From NCBI GenBank assembly GCA_029975295.1, contig JARKPK010000044.1, positions 1 to 35,244 on the forward strand: DNA of 35,244 nucleotides. Direction: 5' to 3'. The notes under the pieces are model-generated. The model made no database searches and had not been told where the DNA came from. It saw only the letters and a program-made list of their open reading frames with translations. A program made the translations under genes and the position numbers. The DNA comes from Thermoguttaceae bacterium. GTDB lineage: Bacteria > Planctomycetota > Planctomycetia > Pirellulales > Thermoguttaceae. Positions 15,651-26,164 of this stretch are shown one piece after another. Position 1 is the stretch's first letter; every line of letters begins with the position of its first letter.

Positions 15651-17963
15651 ATGCGCGACCCGGTCTCCAAAACAGGGGGGTGGCAGTTCGGCCGCCGTTG
15701 GCCGCGGTTCTCGCCGCGTCGTCCCGGTTGGGCATGGTTGTTGGGGGCGGGCGGGGCAGTTCTGAGCGTTTTTCTCGCCCTTCTCTTGCGGCAGCGCGAA
15801 GACGTTGTGGCCGAGCGGCTTTTTTTGCTGAACGCCCAGAAGCGGTCGGAGGCGGTGAAAAACGTCGTCAACGACAAATTGGTGGCGGTGCGCGCTCTGA
15901 AAGGGCTGTTCGAAAGTTCCAAGGACGTTGAGCCCGAGGAGTTTCGAACCTTCGCCGCGACATTGCTGGCCGACGTTCACGGCATCCGCATGCTCGGCTG
16001 GGGCGTCCGTGTGCACCACGACCAGCGCGAGGCGTTCGAGCGGGCGACCGCGGCCGCTTTGGAAGCCGAATTCGTGATTCGGGATGGGACGGGCAATCCA
16101 TCGGCTGCCGCCCCGCAGCGCGAGATCTATGCGCCATTGGTCTATGTTTCCGGCACGTCCGGGCTGGCCGTTCCGACGGGATGGGATCTGTTCTCATCGG
16201 CCGAACTGGGGTCGTTGCTTCGGCGCGCCGAGGCGACCAAAGACTTGGCGGCCGACGCCGCGAATGAGCCGGGCGTTGCAGCGGGCGGGGTGGGTGCTGC
16301 TGCGGCGAAATCGGGCGCGATCACGGCAAAGCCCGGCGCGGACGATGTCGGACAAGCGGGCGCCGCGGTGGAAGCTTCGGTTTCGCACCGGCACGCGCCG
16401 CTTCTGGCAGCGATCGCCCCGCTTCGTTCGCAGGGGCATTTGTCGGCGGACCCGGAATTGTTGTGGCCGTCGTTTGTTGTGGGGCTGTTTTCCGCCCAAG
16501 AGATTGTCAACGATTCTTTGGATGTCTTCGAGCCGGTGGGTGTAGATGTATGGCTGGCGGCCGAATCGCCGGCCGAGCCACTGCAAGTGCTGGCGTTTCG
16601 GCCGTCTCCCTGGCGACGGCCAGACGCGGAAGGCTCGCCCGTGGCTGCCCCGCCCGCCGCAGGCCTTCAATACCGCGATCGCTTCGAGGCCGGGGGGCGC
16701 AGTTGGTTGGTGATTTGCGGGGCGATCGACGGCTACTACGGTTTGCATCGCACGTGGCGCCCGCTAAGCGCCCTGGTTGCCGGTTGGGCTTTGTCGGGCT
16801 TGTTGACGGCCTTCTTGCTGGTGGTGATGCGGGAATCGGAGCAGATCGAGCGATGGGCGGCCCAGCGCGCCGCCGAATTGGAAACGGTCAGCAATGCCGC
16901 GCTCGATGCCGTGGTGATCATGGATCCGCTTGGGCGGGTGGCGCACTGGAACCCGGCGGCCGAGCGGATGTTCGGCTATCGGCGCGACGAGATCTTGGGG
17001 CGATCGGTGCATGAGACGCTGGTGCCCGAGTCGCGCCGCGCCGAGGCCCGCGACCGCGTTGCGCGGTTTGCGCGAACCGGGCAGGGCGAGGTGGTCGGCC
17101 GCGTGGTCGAAATGGAGGCGGTGCGCCGCGATGGAATGCCGCTGCCGATCGAGCTTTCGATTGCGGCGCTGAAGCAGCACGATGGTTGGTGGGCGGTGGC
17201 CGTGGTGCGCGACATCACCCACCGCAAGCGCGCCGAGCAACTGCTGTTGCGCGAGCGGGCCTTGCTGCGGCAGTTGCTCGATTTGCACGAGCGGGAGCGA
17301 CAACTGATCGCCTACGAGATCCACGACGGACTGACGCAGCAGCTTGCCGGGGCGTTGATGAAAACCCAGGCTCTGGCGGCGGCGGAGGAGGCGGCCGCGG
17401 AAGCAGCGGGGGCGACCGATGCGGCCGAAAGGCGGGCCGCCGGCCGGCCGCACGCCGAAATGGCCGAGGCGCTCAAAAGCGCGCTGGAGGAAGCCCGGCG
17501 GCTGATCGCCGGCCTCAGGCCGCCCTTGCTCGACGAGGCGGGCCCAGCGGCGGCGATTGAGGCCTTCATCGAAGAGCAGAATCGGCAGTTTCGGGGGCGA
17601 ATCGAGTTCCGCAATCGCGCCGAGGTGAAACGGTTCGCTCCGCCGGTCGAGGCCGCGCTGTTTCGCATCGGTCAAGAGGCCGTCAACAACGCCCAGCGCT
17701 ACAGCCAAAGCGACCGCATCGAGGTCGAACTGAGCGAGTCGTACGGCAATATCGAGCTGACCGTCCGCGATTGGGGCGTTGGGTTCGATCCGGAACGGGT
17801 GGAGCAGGGGCACTTCGGATTGCAGGGAATCCGCGAACGCGCCCGATTGCTCGGGGGAACCGTTGAAATTCTCTCCCGCGCCGGCGAAGGAACTACGGTC
17901 CGCGTGCGATTCCCGATCGACGCCGAGGGCGAATCCGGCCGACAGTCGCCGCAGGTGGATTGA
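15651..17963 (+). CDS. CHASE-PAS sensor histidine kinase (HisKA_3/NarL type)
   Basis: This is a 770-aa membrane sensor kinase. Order: TM1 (about 26-46); an extracytoplasmic CHASE-type sensor region (about 50-365) with an Ala/Gly-rich insertion around residues 200-245; TM2 (about 373-395). A PAS domain (about 408-525, ALDAVVIMDPLGRVAHWNPA) follows. The dimerisation/phosphotransfer helix carries the acceptor His558 in EIHDGLTQQLAGAL, and the HATPase domain (about 660-765) has an N box (EAVNNAQRYS), DWGVGFD and FGLQGIRERA. The E-x-H-D and short DHp pattern places it with kinases that partner with LuxR-type regulators such as NarL. No response regulator gene is adjacent; ftsH follows after 258 bp. 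The stimulus is unknown. The ATG at 15651 has no clear Shine-Dalgarno site. Confidence 0.92.
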   Translation: MRDPVSKTGGWQFGRRWPRFSPRRPGWAWLLGAGGAVLSVFLALLLRQREDVVAERLFLLNAQKRSEAVKNVVNDKLVAVRALKGLFESSKDVEPEEFRTFAATLLADVHGIRMLGWGVRVHHDQREAFERATAAALEAEFVIRDGTGNPSAAAPQREIYAPLVYVSGTSGLAVPTGWDLFSSAELGSLLRRAEATKDLAADAANEPGVAAGGVGAAAAKSGAITAKPGADDVGQAGAAVEASVSHRHAPLLAAIAPLRSQGHLSADPELLWPSFVVGLFSAQEIVNDSLDVFEPVGVDVWLAAESPAEPLQVLAFRPSPWRRPDAEGSPVAAPPAAGLQYRDRFEAGGRSWLVICGAIDGYYGLHRTWRPLSALVAGWALSGLLTAFLLVVMRESEQIERWAAQRAAELETVSNAALDAVVIMDPLGRVAHWNPAAERMFGYRRDEILGRSVHETLVPESRRAEARDRVARFARTGQGEVVGRVVEMEAVRRDGMPLPIELSIAALKQHDGWWAVAVVRDITHRKRAEQLLLRERALLRQLLDLHERERQLIAYEIHDGLTQQLAGALMKTQALAAAEEAAAEAAGATDAAERRAAGRPHAEMAEALKSALEEARRLIAGLRPPLLDEAGPAAAIEAFIEEQNRQFRGRIEFRNRAEVKRFAPPVEAALFRIGQEAVNNAQRYSQSDRIEVELSESYGNIELTVRDWGVGFDPERVEQGHFGLQGIRERARLLGGTVEILSRAGEGTTVRVRFPIDAEGESGRQSPQVD

Positions 17964-18116
17964 CCCTGCGGACCATTGGGCGGGCTGATCGCGGGTGAGT
18001 TTGATTGATAGAATGCCGCGGCGGCTGCGGCCCGGCGCCGCCGACTTTCTTTGGCCGGTCGCAAGGCCGTGCGTTGCCGGCGGGGTTTTCCGTCGTCGCT
18101 TTCGGACGATCGAGTC

Positions 18117-18122
18117 TATAAT
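18117..18122 (+). promoter_or_regulatory. Consensus -10 element upstream of ftsH
   Basis: A perfect TATAAT at 18117-18122 lies about 100 bp before the ftsH ATG. No good -35 is at 16-18 bases, so the promoter may need an activator or another sigma factor. Confidence 0.4.
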
Positions 18123-18221
18123 AGGGAGATCCGGCCTGCGAACCAAGCCGTCCGAAGTCTTTCCTTCGCTCGCCGAGCGGAGCGGGCGGCCCGTTCGGCG
18201 GTCGGGCAGCAATGGTGAGCC

Positions 18222-20324
<2,103 letters not shown>

Positions 20325-20610
20325 CGCCGCGAGTCGGCCGGCGCGGCGCGTCGGCAGCGGAAGGCAGACGCCTCGATTGTGCCGAGGTGCCGCATCACTG
20401 CCTGCGCCAGCAGAGAGTCTGTCGCGATTGTCAGCGCGACGGGCGGTTGATCTCGGCTTCTTGTCGAGGCTCCGAACGAATGTGCAGCAAGTTTGGCCCC
20501 TGCGAGGCCCGCTTCGGCGGAAAGCGGCGCTGTCTCGATGTCGCCGTAATGGATTCTCTAAGGCCCAATCCACTTGGCGGCAGCGGCGCTTGCGCAAGCG
20601 CCCGCAACGA

Positions 20611-21816
20611 TTATGCCCCGAATTTGGCCAGTCGTCCGGCGTGGGCCAGGGCCAATGGCATCAGATGCACGGCCTCGAAATGGCCCAGTCCGCCGCACAG
20701 GGCGGCCGTTTCGCCGAACGCTTGGCAGGCGTCGGGGCGGCAGTTTTCGGCCGAAAGCACCACCGGCACCGGATGGAAGCTGTGGCCGGCCATCTTCGCC
20801 GGGGTGCTGTGGTCGCCGGTGACGATCAGCACGTCGGGCTTGAGCTTTTCGACGCGCGGGATGATTGCGTCGAACTGCTCGATCATCTTCACCTTTTCAT
20901 CGAACTTGCCGTCTTCGCCGCGGCTGTCGGTGTACTTGAAATGCACGAAGAAGAAATCGTAATCGGGCCAAACCTTCTCGAGCACGTCGATTTCTTCGCT
21001 CAGGCTGCCCGGCTTGCCCATCACTTCCATGCCGACCAACTGCGCCAGGCCCTTATACATCGGATAAACGGCGATGGCCGCCGCTTTCAGGCCGTACACC
21101 TCTTGGTAGCTGGGCAACCGCGGGGCGGCGGAAAAGCCGCGCATCGTCAGCCCGTTGGCCTTCGGCTGGTCGGCCAACAGCTCTTGGGCTTGGGCAACGA
21201 ACTGGTTGGCCACTTCGGCCGTCCATTGGCTTTCCTTATCGGCGGCGACAGCGGGCAGCGGAGGAACGCCGGTCTTTTGCGGATCGGTGTCGGCCACGTT
21301 TCCGCCCAACCCTTCGCCGCGAAAGACCACGCAGAAACGGTGTTCTTGCACCGGCTCGACGAAAACCTCCACGCCGCTGATCTTCACCTTGCGCAGGCGG
21401 ATGGCCAGCGGGGCGCTTTCGGCCGAGGCGATGCGGCCCGCCCGACGGTCGGTGATGTTGCCTGCCGCGTCGAGCGTGCAGAAGTTGCAGCGGATCGCCA
21501 CATCGTTGGGCCCGAGCTTGAAGCCCACGCCGGTGGCCTCGAGCGCGCCGCGGCCGATGACGTACTTCAGCGGATCGTAGCCGAACAGCCCCAGGTGGCC
21601 CGGTCCGCTGCCCGGAGTGATGCCCGGTCGGATCGGATACATCGATCCGCTCACGCCGCGGCGGGCGAGGTCGTCGAGGTTCGGCGTGGCGGCCGTCTCC
21701 AGTTCGGTCTTTCCGCCCGGCGTCAGCGGGAGCCCGCCGATGCCGTCGGCCACCAGGAGAACGATTTTCGAACCGTTGCTTTGCTTCAATTGACGAATCA
21801 GTTCCTGCGTGTCCAC
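20611..21816 (-). CDS. apgM: 2,3-bisphosphoglycerate-independent phosphoglycerate mutase, ApgM type
   Basis: The enzyme interconverts 3- and 2-phosphoglycerate in glycolysis and gluconeogenesis through a phosphoserine intermediate in an alkaline-phosphatase-like fold. The 401-aa protein shows LLVADGIGGLP (metal Asp24), the nucleophile Ser70 in TPGSGPGHLGLFGYDP, and GDHSTPAKMAGHSFHPVPVVL with metal-binding Asp and His residues. Length and order fit the archaeal-type (ApgM) family rather than bacterial GpmI (about 510 aa). The start is GTG at 21814-21816, preceded by AGGAG at a spacing of eight. It is transcribed away from pgi across a 448-bp region. A long frame on the opposite strand is a shadow. 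Confidence 0.93.
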   Translation of the reverse strand: MDTQELIRQLKQSNGSKIVLLVADGIGGLPLTPGGKTELETAATPNLDDLARRGVSGSMYPIRPGITPGSGPGHLGLFGYDPLKYVIGRGALEATGVGFKLGPNDVAIRCNFCTLDAAGNITDRRAGRIASAESAPLAIRLRKVKISGVEVFVEPVQEHRFCVVFRGEGLGGNVADTDPQKTGVPPLPAVAADKESQWTAEVANQFVAQAQELLADQPKANGLTMRGFSAAPRLPSYQEVYGLKAAAIAVYPMYKGLAQLVGMEVMGKPGSLSEEIDVLEKVWPDYDFFFVHFKYTDSRGEDGKFDEKVKMIEQFDAIIPRVEKLKPDVLIVTGDHSTPAKMAGHSFHPVPVVLSAENCRPDACQAFGETAALCGGLGHFEAVHLMPLALAHAGRLAKFGA

Positions 21817-22264
21817 GATGGCAACTCCTGGCAGCGTGTTGAGTTGTTGTTTTCGTTCGATTACCGGGTTGTGCGCCTCGGCGCCGCGACCGGATGCCGC
21901 TGGGTTGGGGAGGGCCCTAAAACCACCGGCGGTCTCGTGTCAACGCCTCCGTGCCGCGGCAACACCTCGGCGCCTGTGTAATTTGGTACCAGAAACTCCG
22001 CGGAAAACAAGCGGCCGTCGTTGCAGATTCGCGGAACCGCCCCGGGGAGTGCGCTTCCGCGAGCTGGGGGAACAGCGGTGAAAGGCGGCGCCGCGACGGC
22101 ATCGGCCCCACTGGCCAGTTGCGGCGGGCTGGGTTATGCTGCCCAGCGCCGTTGAAGAGCCTGTTGCGGAAAATGGAAACGCCCGCTTCGGCAAGCGAAA
22201 CAGGCCGCTGCGGCTATGCGAAACCGAGCGGAAACGGAAGAGGAATAGAGGAGGATCGAAGCTG
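21817..22264. other. Divergent regulatory region between apgM and pgi
   Basis: 448 bp between two glycolytic genes. A TGTAAT at about 21976 on the plus strand resembles a -10 but has no matching -35. AGGAGG at 22249-22254 serves pgi. No gene is supported; the upstream extension of the pgi frame is Lys/Arg-rich and unrelated to the enzyme. Confidence 0.5.
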
Positions 22265-23680
22265 ATGAACGCCCCGCGCATCGCCCCGTTGGTTTACAAC
22301 TATTCCGGCCTTCTGACCGCGCCCGACGCTCCCCGCTTGGTTCGCGAAACGGCCCTTCTGCCGAGCGATCTGGATTGGCTTGCGCCCCGTCTCGACGCGT
22401 GCCGAGCGGAAGTGCTGGCCGACGCCGAGCTGTTCCGATCGGGCGGCGCGGTTCCACCCGAGAAGCAGCCGCTCGATGCCGGCTTTTTCGAGTTGCCCGA
22501 GGTGCTGCTCGGGGCCCAACGCGGCGAGGTCGATCGAATTGTCCGGACGGCCGACCGGCTGGCCCGCCAGTCCGATCGCGTGGTGGTGCTGGGAATCGGC
22601 GGCTCGTACATGGGCGCCCGCGCGCTGATGGAGGCCTGCTGCCATCCGTATCACAATGATTTGCATCGGGCGCGCCGTGGCGGCCGTCCCCGAATGTACT
22701 TCGAGGGCAACAATGTGGATAACGACGCCGTGCAGGGATTGCTCGACCTGCTCGAAGGCGCCGACGACTGGTCGCTGGTGGTCATCAGCAAAAGCGGCGG
22801 CACGCTGGAAACGGCGGTCGCGTTCCGCATCTTTCTCGACAGTCTGCGCCGCAGCCTCAAGGGCGACGAAGCCGCGCTGAGGCAGCGCGTGGTGGCCATC
22901 ACCGGCGCAAAAGGCGGCCTGCGGCAGTTGTCCGAGGCGCTGCAACTGCCCGACGTGTTCACCATTCCCGAGGGCGTGGGCGGCCGGTTCTCGGTCCTTT
23001 CGCCGGTGGGGCTGTTGCCTGCCGCGCTGTTGGGATTAGACATCGAACGCCTGCTGGCCGGAGCGGCCGAGATGAACAGCCGCTTCCGTCAGGCGCCGCC
23101 GTTGGAAAACCCGGCCTTGGCCTTCGCCGGCGTGGGCCGACTGATGGAAACCCGCCGCGGCTGCACCCTCCGTGTGCTTTCCACCTGGGGAAAGCGGCTG
23201 GAAGCGTTGGGGCTGTGGTACGACCAACTCTTGGCCGAGAGCCTCGGCAAGCAGGGGATGGGCGCCACGCCGCTGACGGTGGTGAACACGCGCGATCTGC
23301 ACTCGCGCGGCCAGCAACACCAAGAGGGCCGCCGCGACAAGCTGATCACCAACCTTGTGGTCGAGCATATCGATCGCGACCCGCTGGCCATTCCCGCCTG
23401 GCCCCACGATCACGATCAACTCAACTGCTTGGCGGGCACGCCGCTGCCGCGGGTGCTTCGCGCCGCCTACGACGGCACGAACCGCGCCTACGCCGCCGAC
23501 TGCCGCCCGACCGCCGAGTTGCGCGTCCCCCGGCTCGACGAAACGGCGATGGGGCAATTGCTGCAAATGCTGATGATCGCCACGGTTGTCGAGGGGCGGC
23601 TGGTCGGCATCAATCCCTATGGCCAGCCGGGCGTGGAAGACTACAAACGCAACATGAACGCGATCTTGCGGTCGAAGTGA
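22265..23680 (+). CDS. pgi: Glucose-6-phosphate isomerase
   Basis: PGI interconverts glucose 6-phosphate and fructose 6-phosphate. The 471-aa product carries two sugar-isomerase regions. Landmarks include VVLGIGGSYMGARAL, the phosphate-binding ISKSGGTLETAVAFR, GVGGRFSVLSPVGLLPAAL, QGMGATPLTVVNTRDLHSRG, and the C-terminal GINPYGQPGVEDYKRNM, a signature of the shorter bacterial PGI type. The ATG at 22265 is selected over the frame start at 22136 because an AGGAGG lies ten bases before it and homology starts there. The stop is only six bases from the convergent 282-aa gene. Confidence 0.95.
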   Translation: MNAPRIAPLVYNYSGLLTAPDAPRLVRETALLPSDLDWLAPRLDACRAEVLADAELFRSGGAVPPEKQPLDAGFFELPEVLLGAQRGEVDRIVRTADRLARQSDRVVVLGIGGSYMGARALMEACCHPYHNDLHRARRGGRPRMYFEGNNVDNDAVQGLLDLLEGADDWSLVVISKSGGTLETAVAFRIFLDSLRRSLKGDEAALRQRVVAITGAKGGLRQLSEALQLPDVFTIPEGVGGRFSVLSPVGLLPAALLGLDIERLLAGAAEMNSRFRQAPPLENPALAFAGVGRLMETRRGCTLRVLSTWGKRLEALGLWYDQLLAESLGKQGMGATPLTVVNTRDLHSRGQQHQEGRRDKLITNLVVEHIDRDPLAIPAWPHDHDQLNCLAGTPLPRVLRAAYDGTNRAYAADCRPTAELRVPRLDETAMGQLLQMLMIATVVEGRLVGINPYGQPGVEDYKRNMNAILRSK

Positions 23681-23686
23681 CCGCGA

Positions 23687-24535
23687 TCAACTCCCGCTTT
23701 TCGGCGGTTCGTCTTTCGGCGGGCCGTAGAAGCGTTGAAGGTTGATTCCGCCGCGCAGCTCCTCTTCGAGCAGGTGGATGCGCGATTCCAGCCGGTCGAC
23801 GCGGCGTTGCAAGGCGGGCAAGAGATTCTTTTGCAGGTCTTCCGGTTTCGGACGCGGAACGGTGGGATAGTTCAAATGCCGCTGCAACGCGGCAAACAAG
23901 TAGAGAGGGTCTTTACGCCGATTAGCCAAGGCGATGCGGCCTTCCTTCTCGCCGAAGAGCACCGGCTTTTCCGCCTCGCCGCGCGTTTGGCGGTAAAGCT
24001 CGCTGCGGACGTAGATCAGATCGCACAAGTCCACCAGGCCGATTTGCCGCCGGACTGTGTCGAGCCACTGTCGCCACGCGTCGTCGTAGATCGCGTCGCC
24101 GGCCATCGCTTCCAGGCCGCGATCGTAGCCGAGCCGATTGCGGCAGAGGGCCTCGAACTGATAGAGGAAAACGCCCTGCACGCTGCCCCCGGCGGCCCGA
24201 TATTCCGCCTCGCGCTCGAGAATCTCCAAGGCAATGCGGAAGTCGAATCGGCCGGTGTCGCGTTCGGCTTCGGCCACCAAGAACGTTTGAAACGGGCTGA
24301 AGTAGTGCGGAATGCGCGCCATGGCGGTGGCAAACCCGCCCGTGTGCCGCAATTCGTCGCCCAGAAAATCGACGGCCAGCGGCAACTGCGTGGTCGAAAG
24401 CAGCTCCTGCCGCACCATCCCGAGCAGCTCTTGCGTGGAGAAGGCCTGCTGCATCCGCTCGCGCATCGTGCGGAAGAAGTAGGCCTGCTCGATGTATTCC
24501 TCGCGAGGAAGCATGTCGCCCCGTTTCGTTTCCAT
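23687..24535 (-). CDS. Conserved hypothetical protein (282 aa) with C-terminal coiled coil
   Basis: This is a soluble, mainly helical protein of unknown function. The start is taken at the ATG at 24533-24535; an ATG seven codons later (MLPREEYIEQAYFFRTMRERM) is an equally good choice. The N-terminal part is charged and aromatic (EQAYFFRTMRERM, HYFSPFQTFLVAEAERD). The middle holds several Tyr/Arg-rich helices (LCDLIYVRSELYRQTRGE), and the C-terminus has a heptad-like segment (LPALQRRVDRLESRIHLLEEEL) before a Pro-rich end. No signal peptide, membrane segment or metal motif is seen. Composition matches the neighbouring genes, so it does not look newly acquired. It may be planctomycete-specific. 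It is convergent with pgi and upstream of nothing obvious. Confidence 0.8.
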   Translation of the reverse strand: METKRGDMLPREEYIEQAYFFRTMRERMQQAFSTQELLGMVRQELLSTTQLPLAVDFLGDELRHTGGFATAMARIPHYFSPFQTFLVAEAERDTGRFDFRIALEILEREAEYRAAGGSVQGVFLYQFEALCRNRLGYDRGLEAMAGDAIYDDAWRQWLDTVRRQIGLVDLCDLIYVRSELYRQTRGEAEKPVLFGEKEGRIALANRRKDPLYLFAALQRHLNYPTVPRPKPEDLQKNLLPALQRRVDRLESRIHLLEEELRGGINLQRFYGPPKDEPPKSGS

Positions 24536-24703
24536 TGATCGTGTGCGGCAACCGGCGCCGGAGCCCAAACGTTCGCGCTCACACGGTCAGGCCCAGGCGG
24601 TCAGACCCAGGCGGTCGAGCGTTTTGCAAATCCATCTCGCGGGCCGCGGCAGCACGGTCCGCAATGCTCCGGCGTTTCATCCGCTTCGGCGTCAGCCGCC
24701 TTA

Positions 24704-25990
24704 TTATAGCGTCCAACCCGGGCGGTACTCGCGGCGGATGTAGCGTTGGGCCTTGTCGGCGTTGACGGTGCGCAGCTCCGCGGCGTTCCAGGTGAATCGC
24801 TCCCCGCTGCGGTAGGCGGCCGCTCCGAGCAGGGCGGCCTCGGTCAGCGGTTCGGAATAGGCGAAGTCGCAACTGGCCGCTTTGCCTGTTTTGCACCCTT
24901 CGATCCATTCGCGGTGGTGCCCGGGCGAGTCGGGGATCGAGGGCGCGGGCCGTTGGTAGTCGCGGAACTTCTCCTCCGGCAGCAGCTTGTGCCGCGTGTA
25001 GTCGGAAAGAAGGTAGCCGTCGCGGCCGACGAACAACACGCCGGAAGACCAGCCCTTTTGGCCCAGTTCTTCCAACAACGGCGGACGCCGGCCGCTATCG
25101 TACCAGGTGAGCTTCACCGGCGGGCCATCGCCGCGGGCGGGGAACTCGTAGCGGACGATCAGCCACTGGGGGCAGCCTTCCGGATGCGGGGGCGGGCCTT
25201 CGGCCTCAACGGCGGTGGGATATTTCAGATCCAACGCCCAAAACGCCAAATCGCTGTAGTGACAATAGAAGTCGCCCAACGCGCCGGTGCCGAAATCCCA
25301 CCACGAACGCCAACGGGCGGGCACGTAGGCGGGGTGATACGGTCGATACGGCGCCGGACCGAGCCACAAGTCCCAATCGAGGTTCGGCGGCACGGGCGGG
25401 GTGTCTTTGGGGCGATCGCCTTCGCTGTACTTCGCTGCCGCCCAAACATGCACCTCGCCCACCGGGCCGATCGCGCCGGCGCGAATCAACTCCACCACAC
25501 GGCGATAGTTCTTTTCGGCGTGAATCTGCGTTCCCAATTGGGTGATCAGCTTGCCGCGAGCGGCCAACTCGGTGAGCGTGCGGACCTCGAACACTTCGTG
25601 GGCCATCGGCTTTTCGCAGTACAGGTGTTTGCCCAAGCGCAGGGCGGCCGCTCCGGCCGGCGCGTGGGTGTGGTCGGGCGTGCTGACCACCACGGCGTCG
25701 ATCTGCGAGTGCATTTCGTCGAACAATTTGCGGAAGTCGCGGTAGCATTTGGCGGCCGGAAACCGCGCTGCCGCTGCCTTGAGGTTCTCGGAATCGACAT
25801 CGCACAGGGCGGCGATCTGTTCGCCGCTCACTCCGTCGAGGTTTTGCCGGCCGCGCCCGGCCACGCCGATCACCGCGATGCGCAGCTTTTCAGAAGAACC
25901 TGCCGCCCAAAGACGGCCGGGCAGCAAATAGGGCAAGCCGATGCCCGCAACGCTACCGAGCAACAGATTGCGGCGTTGAATCCTCTGCAT
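24704..25990 (-). CDS. Tat-exported Gfo/Idh/MocA-family oxidoreductase
   Basis: This is an NAD(P)-dependent sugar dehydrogenase-family protein of 428 aa. The N-terminus has a twin-arginine signal (RRNLLLGS, Arg6-Arg7) with a hydrophobic stretch ending near AAG (about residue 31). It is therefore probably exported folded, as planctomycete members of this family often are. A Rossmann fold follows (RIAVIGVAGRGRQN, about 37-50), then VVSTPDHTHAPAG and the CEKPM motif with Lys127. The second domain carries WDFGTGALGDFYCHYSDLAFWALD. The ATG at 25988-25990 follows a strong GGAGGA site at a spacing of seven. The substrate is not indicated by context, and no sugar transport or sulfatase genes are adjacent. 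Confidence 0.92.
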   Translation of the reverse strand: MQRIQRRNLLLGSVAGIGLPYLLPGRLWAAGSSEKLRIAVIGVAGRGRQNLDGVSGEQIAALCDVDSENLKAAAARFPAAKCYRDFRKLFDEMHSQIDAVVVSTPDHTHAPAGAAALRLGKHLYCEKPMAHEVFEVRTLTELAARGKLITQLGTQIHAEKNYRRVVELIRAGAIGPVGEVHVWAAAKYSEGDRPKDTPPVPPNLDWDLWLGPAPYRPYHPAYVPARWRSWWDFGTGALGDFYCHYSDLAFWALDLKYPTAVEAEGPPPHPEGCPQWLIVRYEFPARGDGPPVKLTWYDSGRRPPLLEELGQKGWSSGVLFVGRDGYLLSDYTRHKLLPEEKFRDYQRPAPSIPDSPGHHREWIEGCKTGKAASCDFAYSEPLTEAALLGAAAYRSGERFTWNAAELRTVNADKAQRYIRREYRPGWTL

Positions 25991-26135
25991 GGCGATTTCC
26001 TCCGGGCGGGTTGACGGAATGGGTGGGCTGGAGTCAAATCACGCTGGCCGCCGACGGCGTGCGGGCCTCAGTTCGCACCCGAACTGCCGCCTGCGCCCCT
26101 GCGGTGTTTTTCTGAGGGGATCAATCAACCACCCT

Positions 26136-26164
26136 ATTGTAGTTCACCACTCGCGTGATGGAAA
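26136..26164 (-). promoter_or_regulatory. Promoter for the Gfo/Idh/MocA gene, overlapping the rsmG start
   Basis: On the minus strand TTTCCA (26164-26159) and TACAAT (26141-26136) are 17 bases apart, matching four and five of six consensus positions. The -35 covers the rsmG start codon, so the divergent genes may interfere with each other. Confidence 0.4.

Noticed and set aside
20377-21981. A 534-codon plus-strand frame opposite apgM
   Set aside because: ApgM motifs on the minus strand are decisive, and the plus-strand product shows none.
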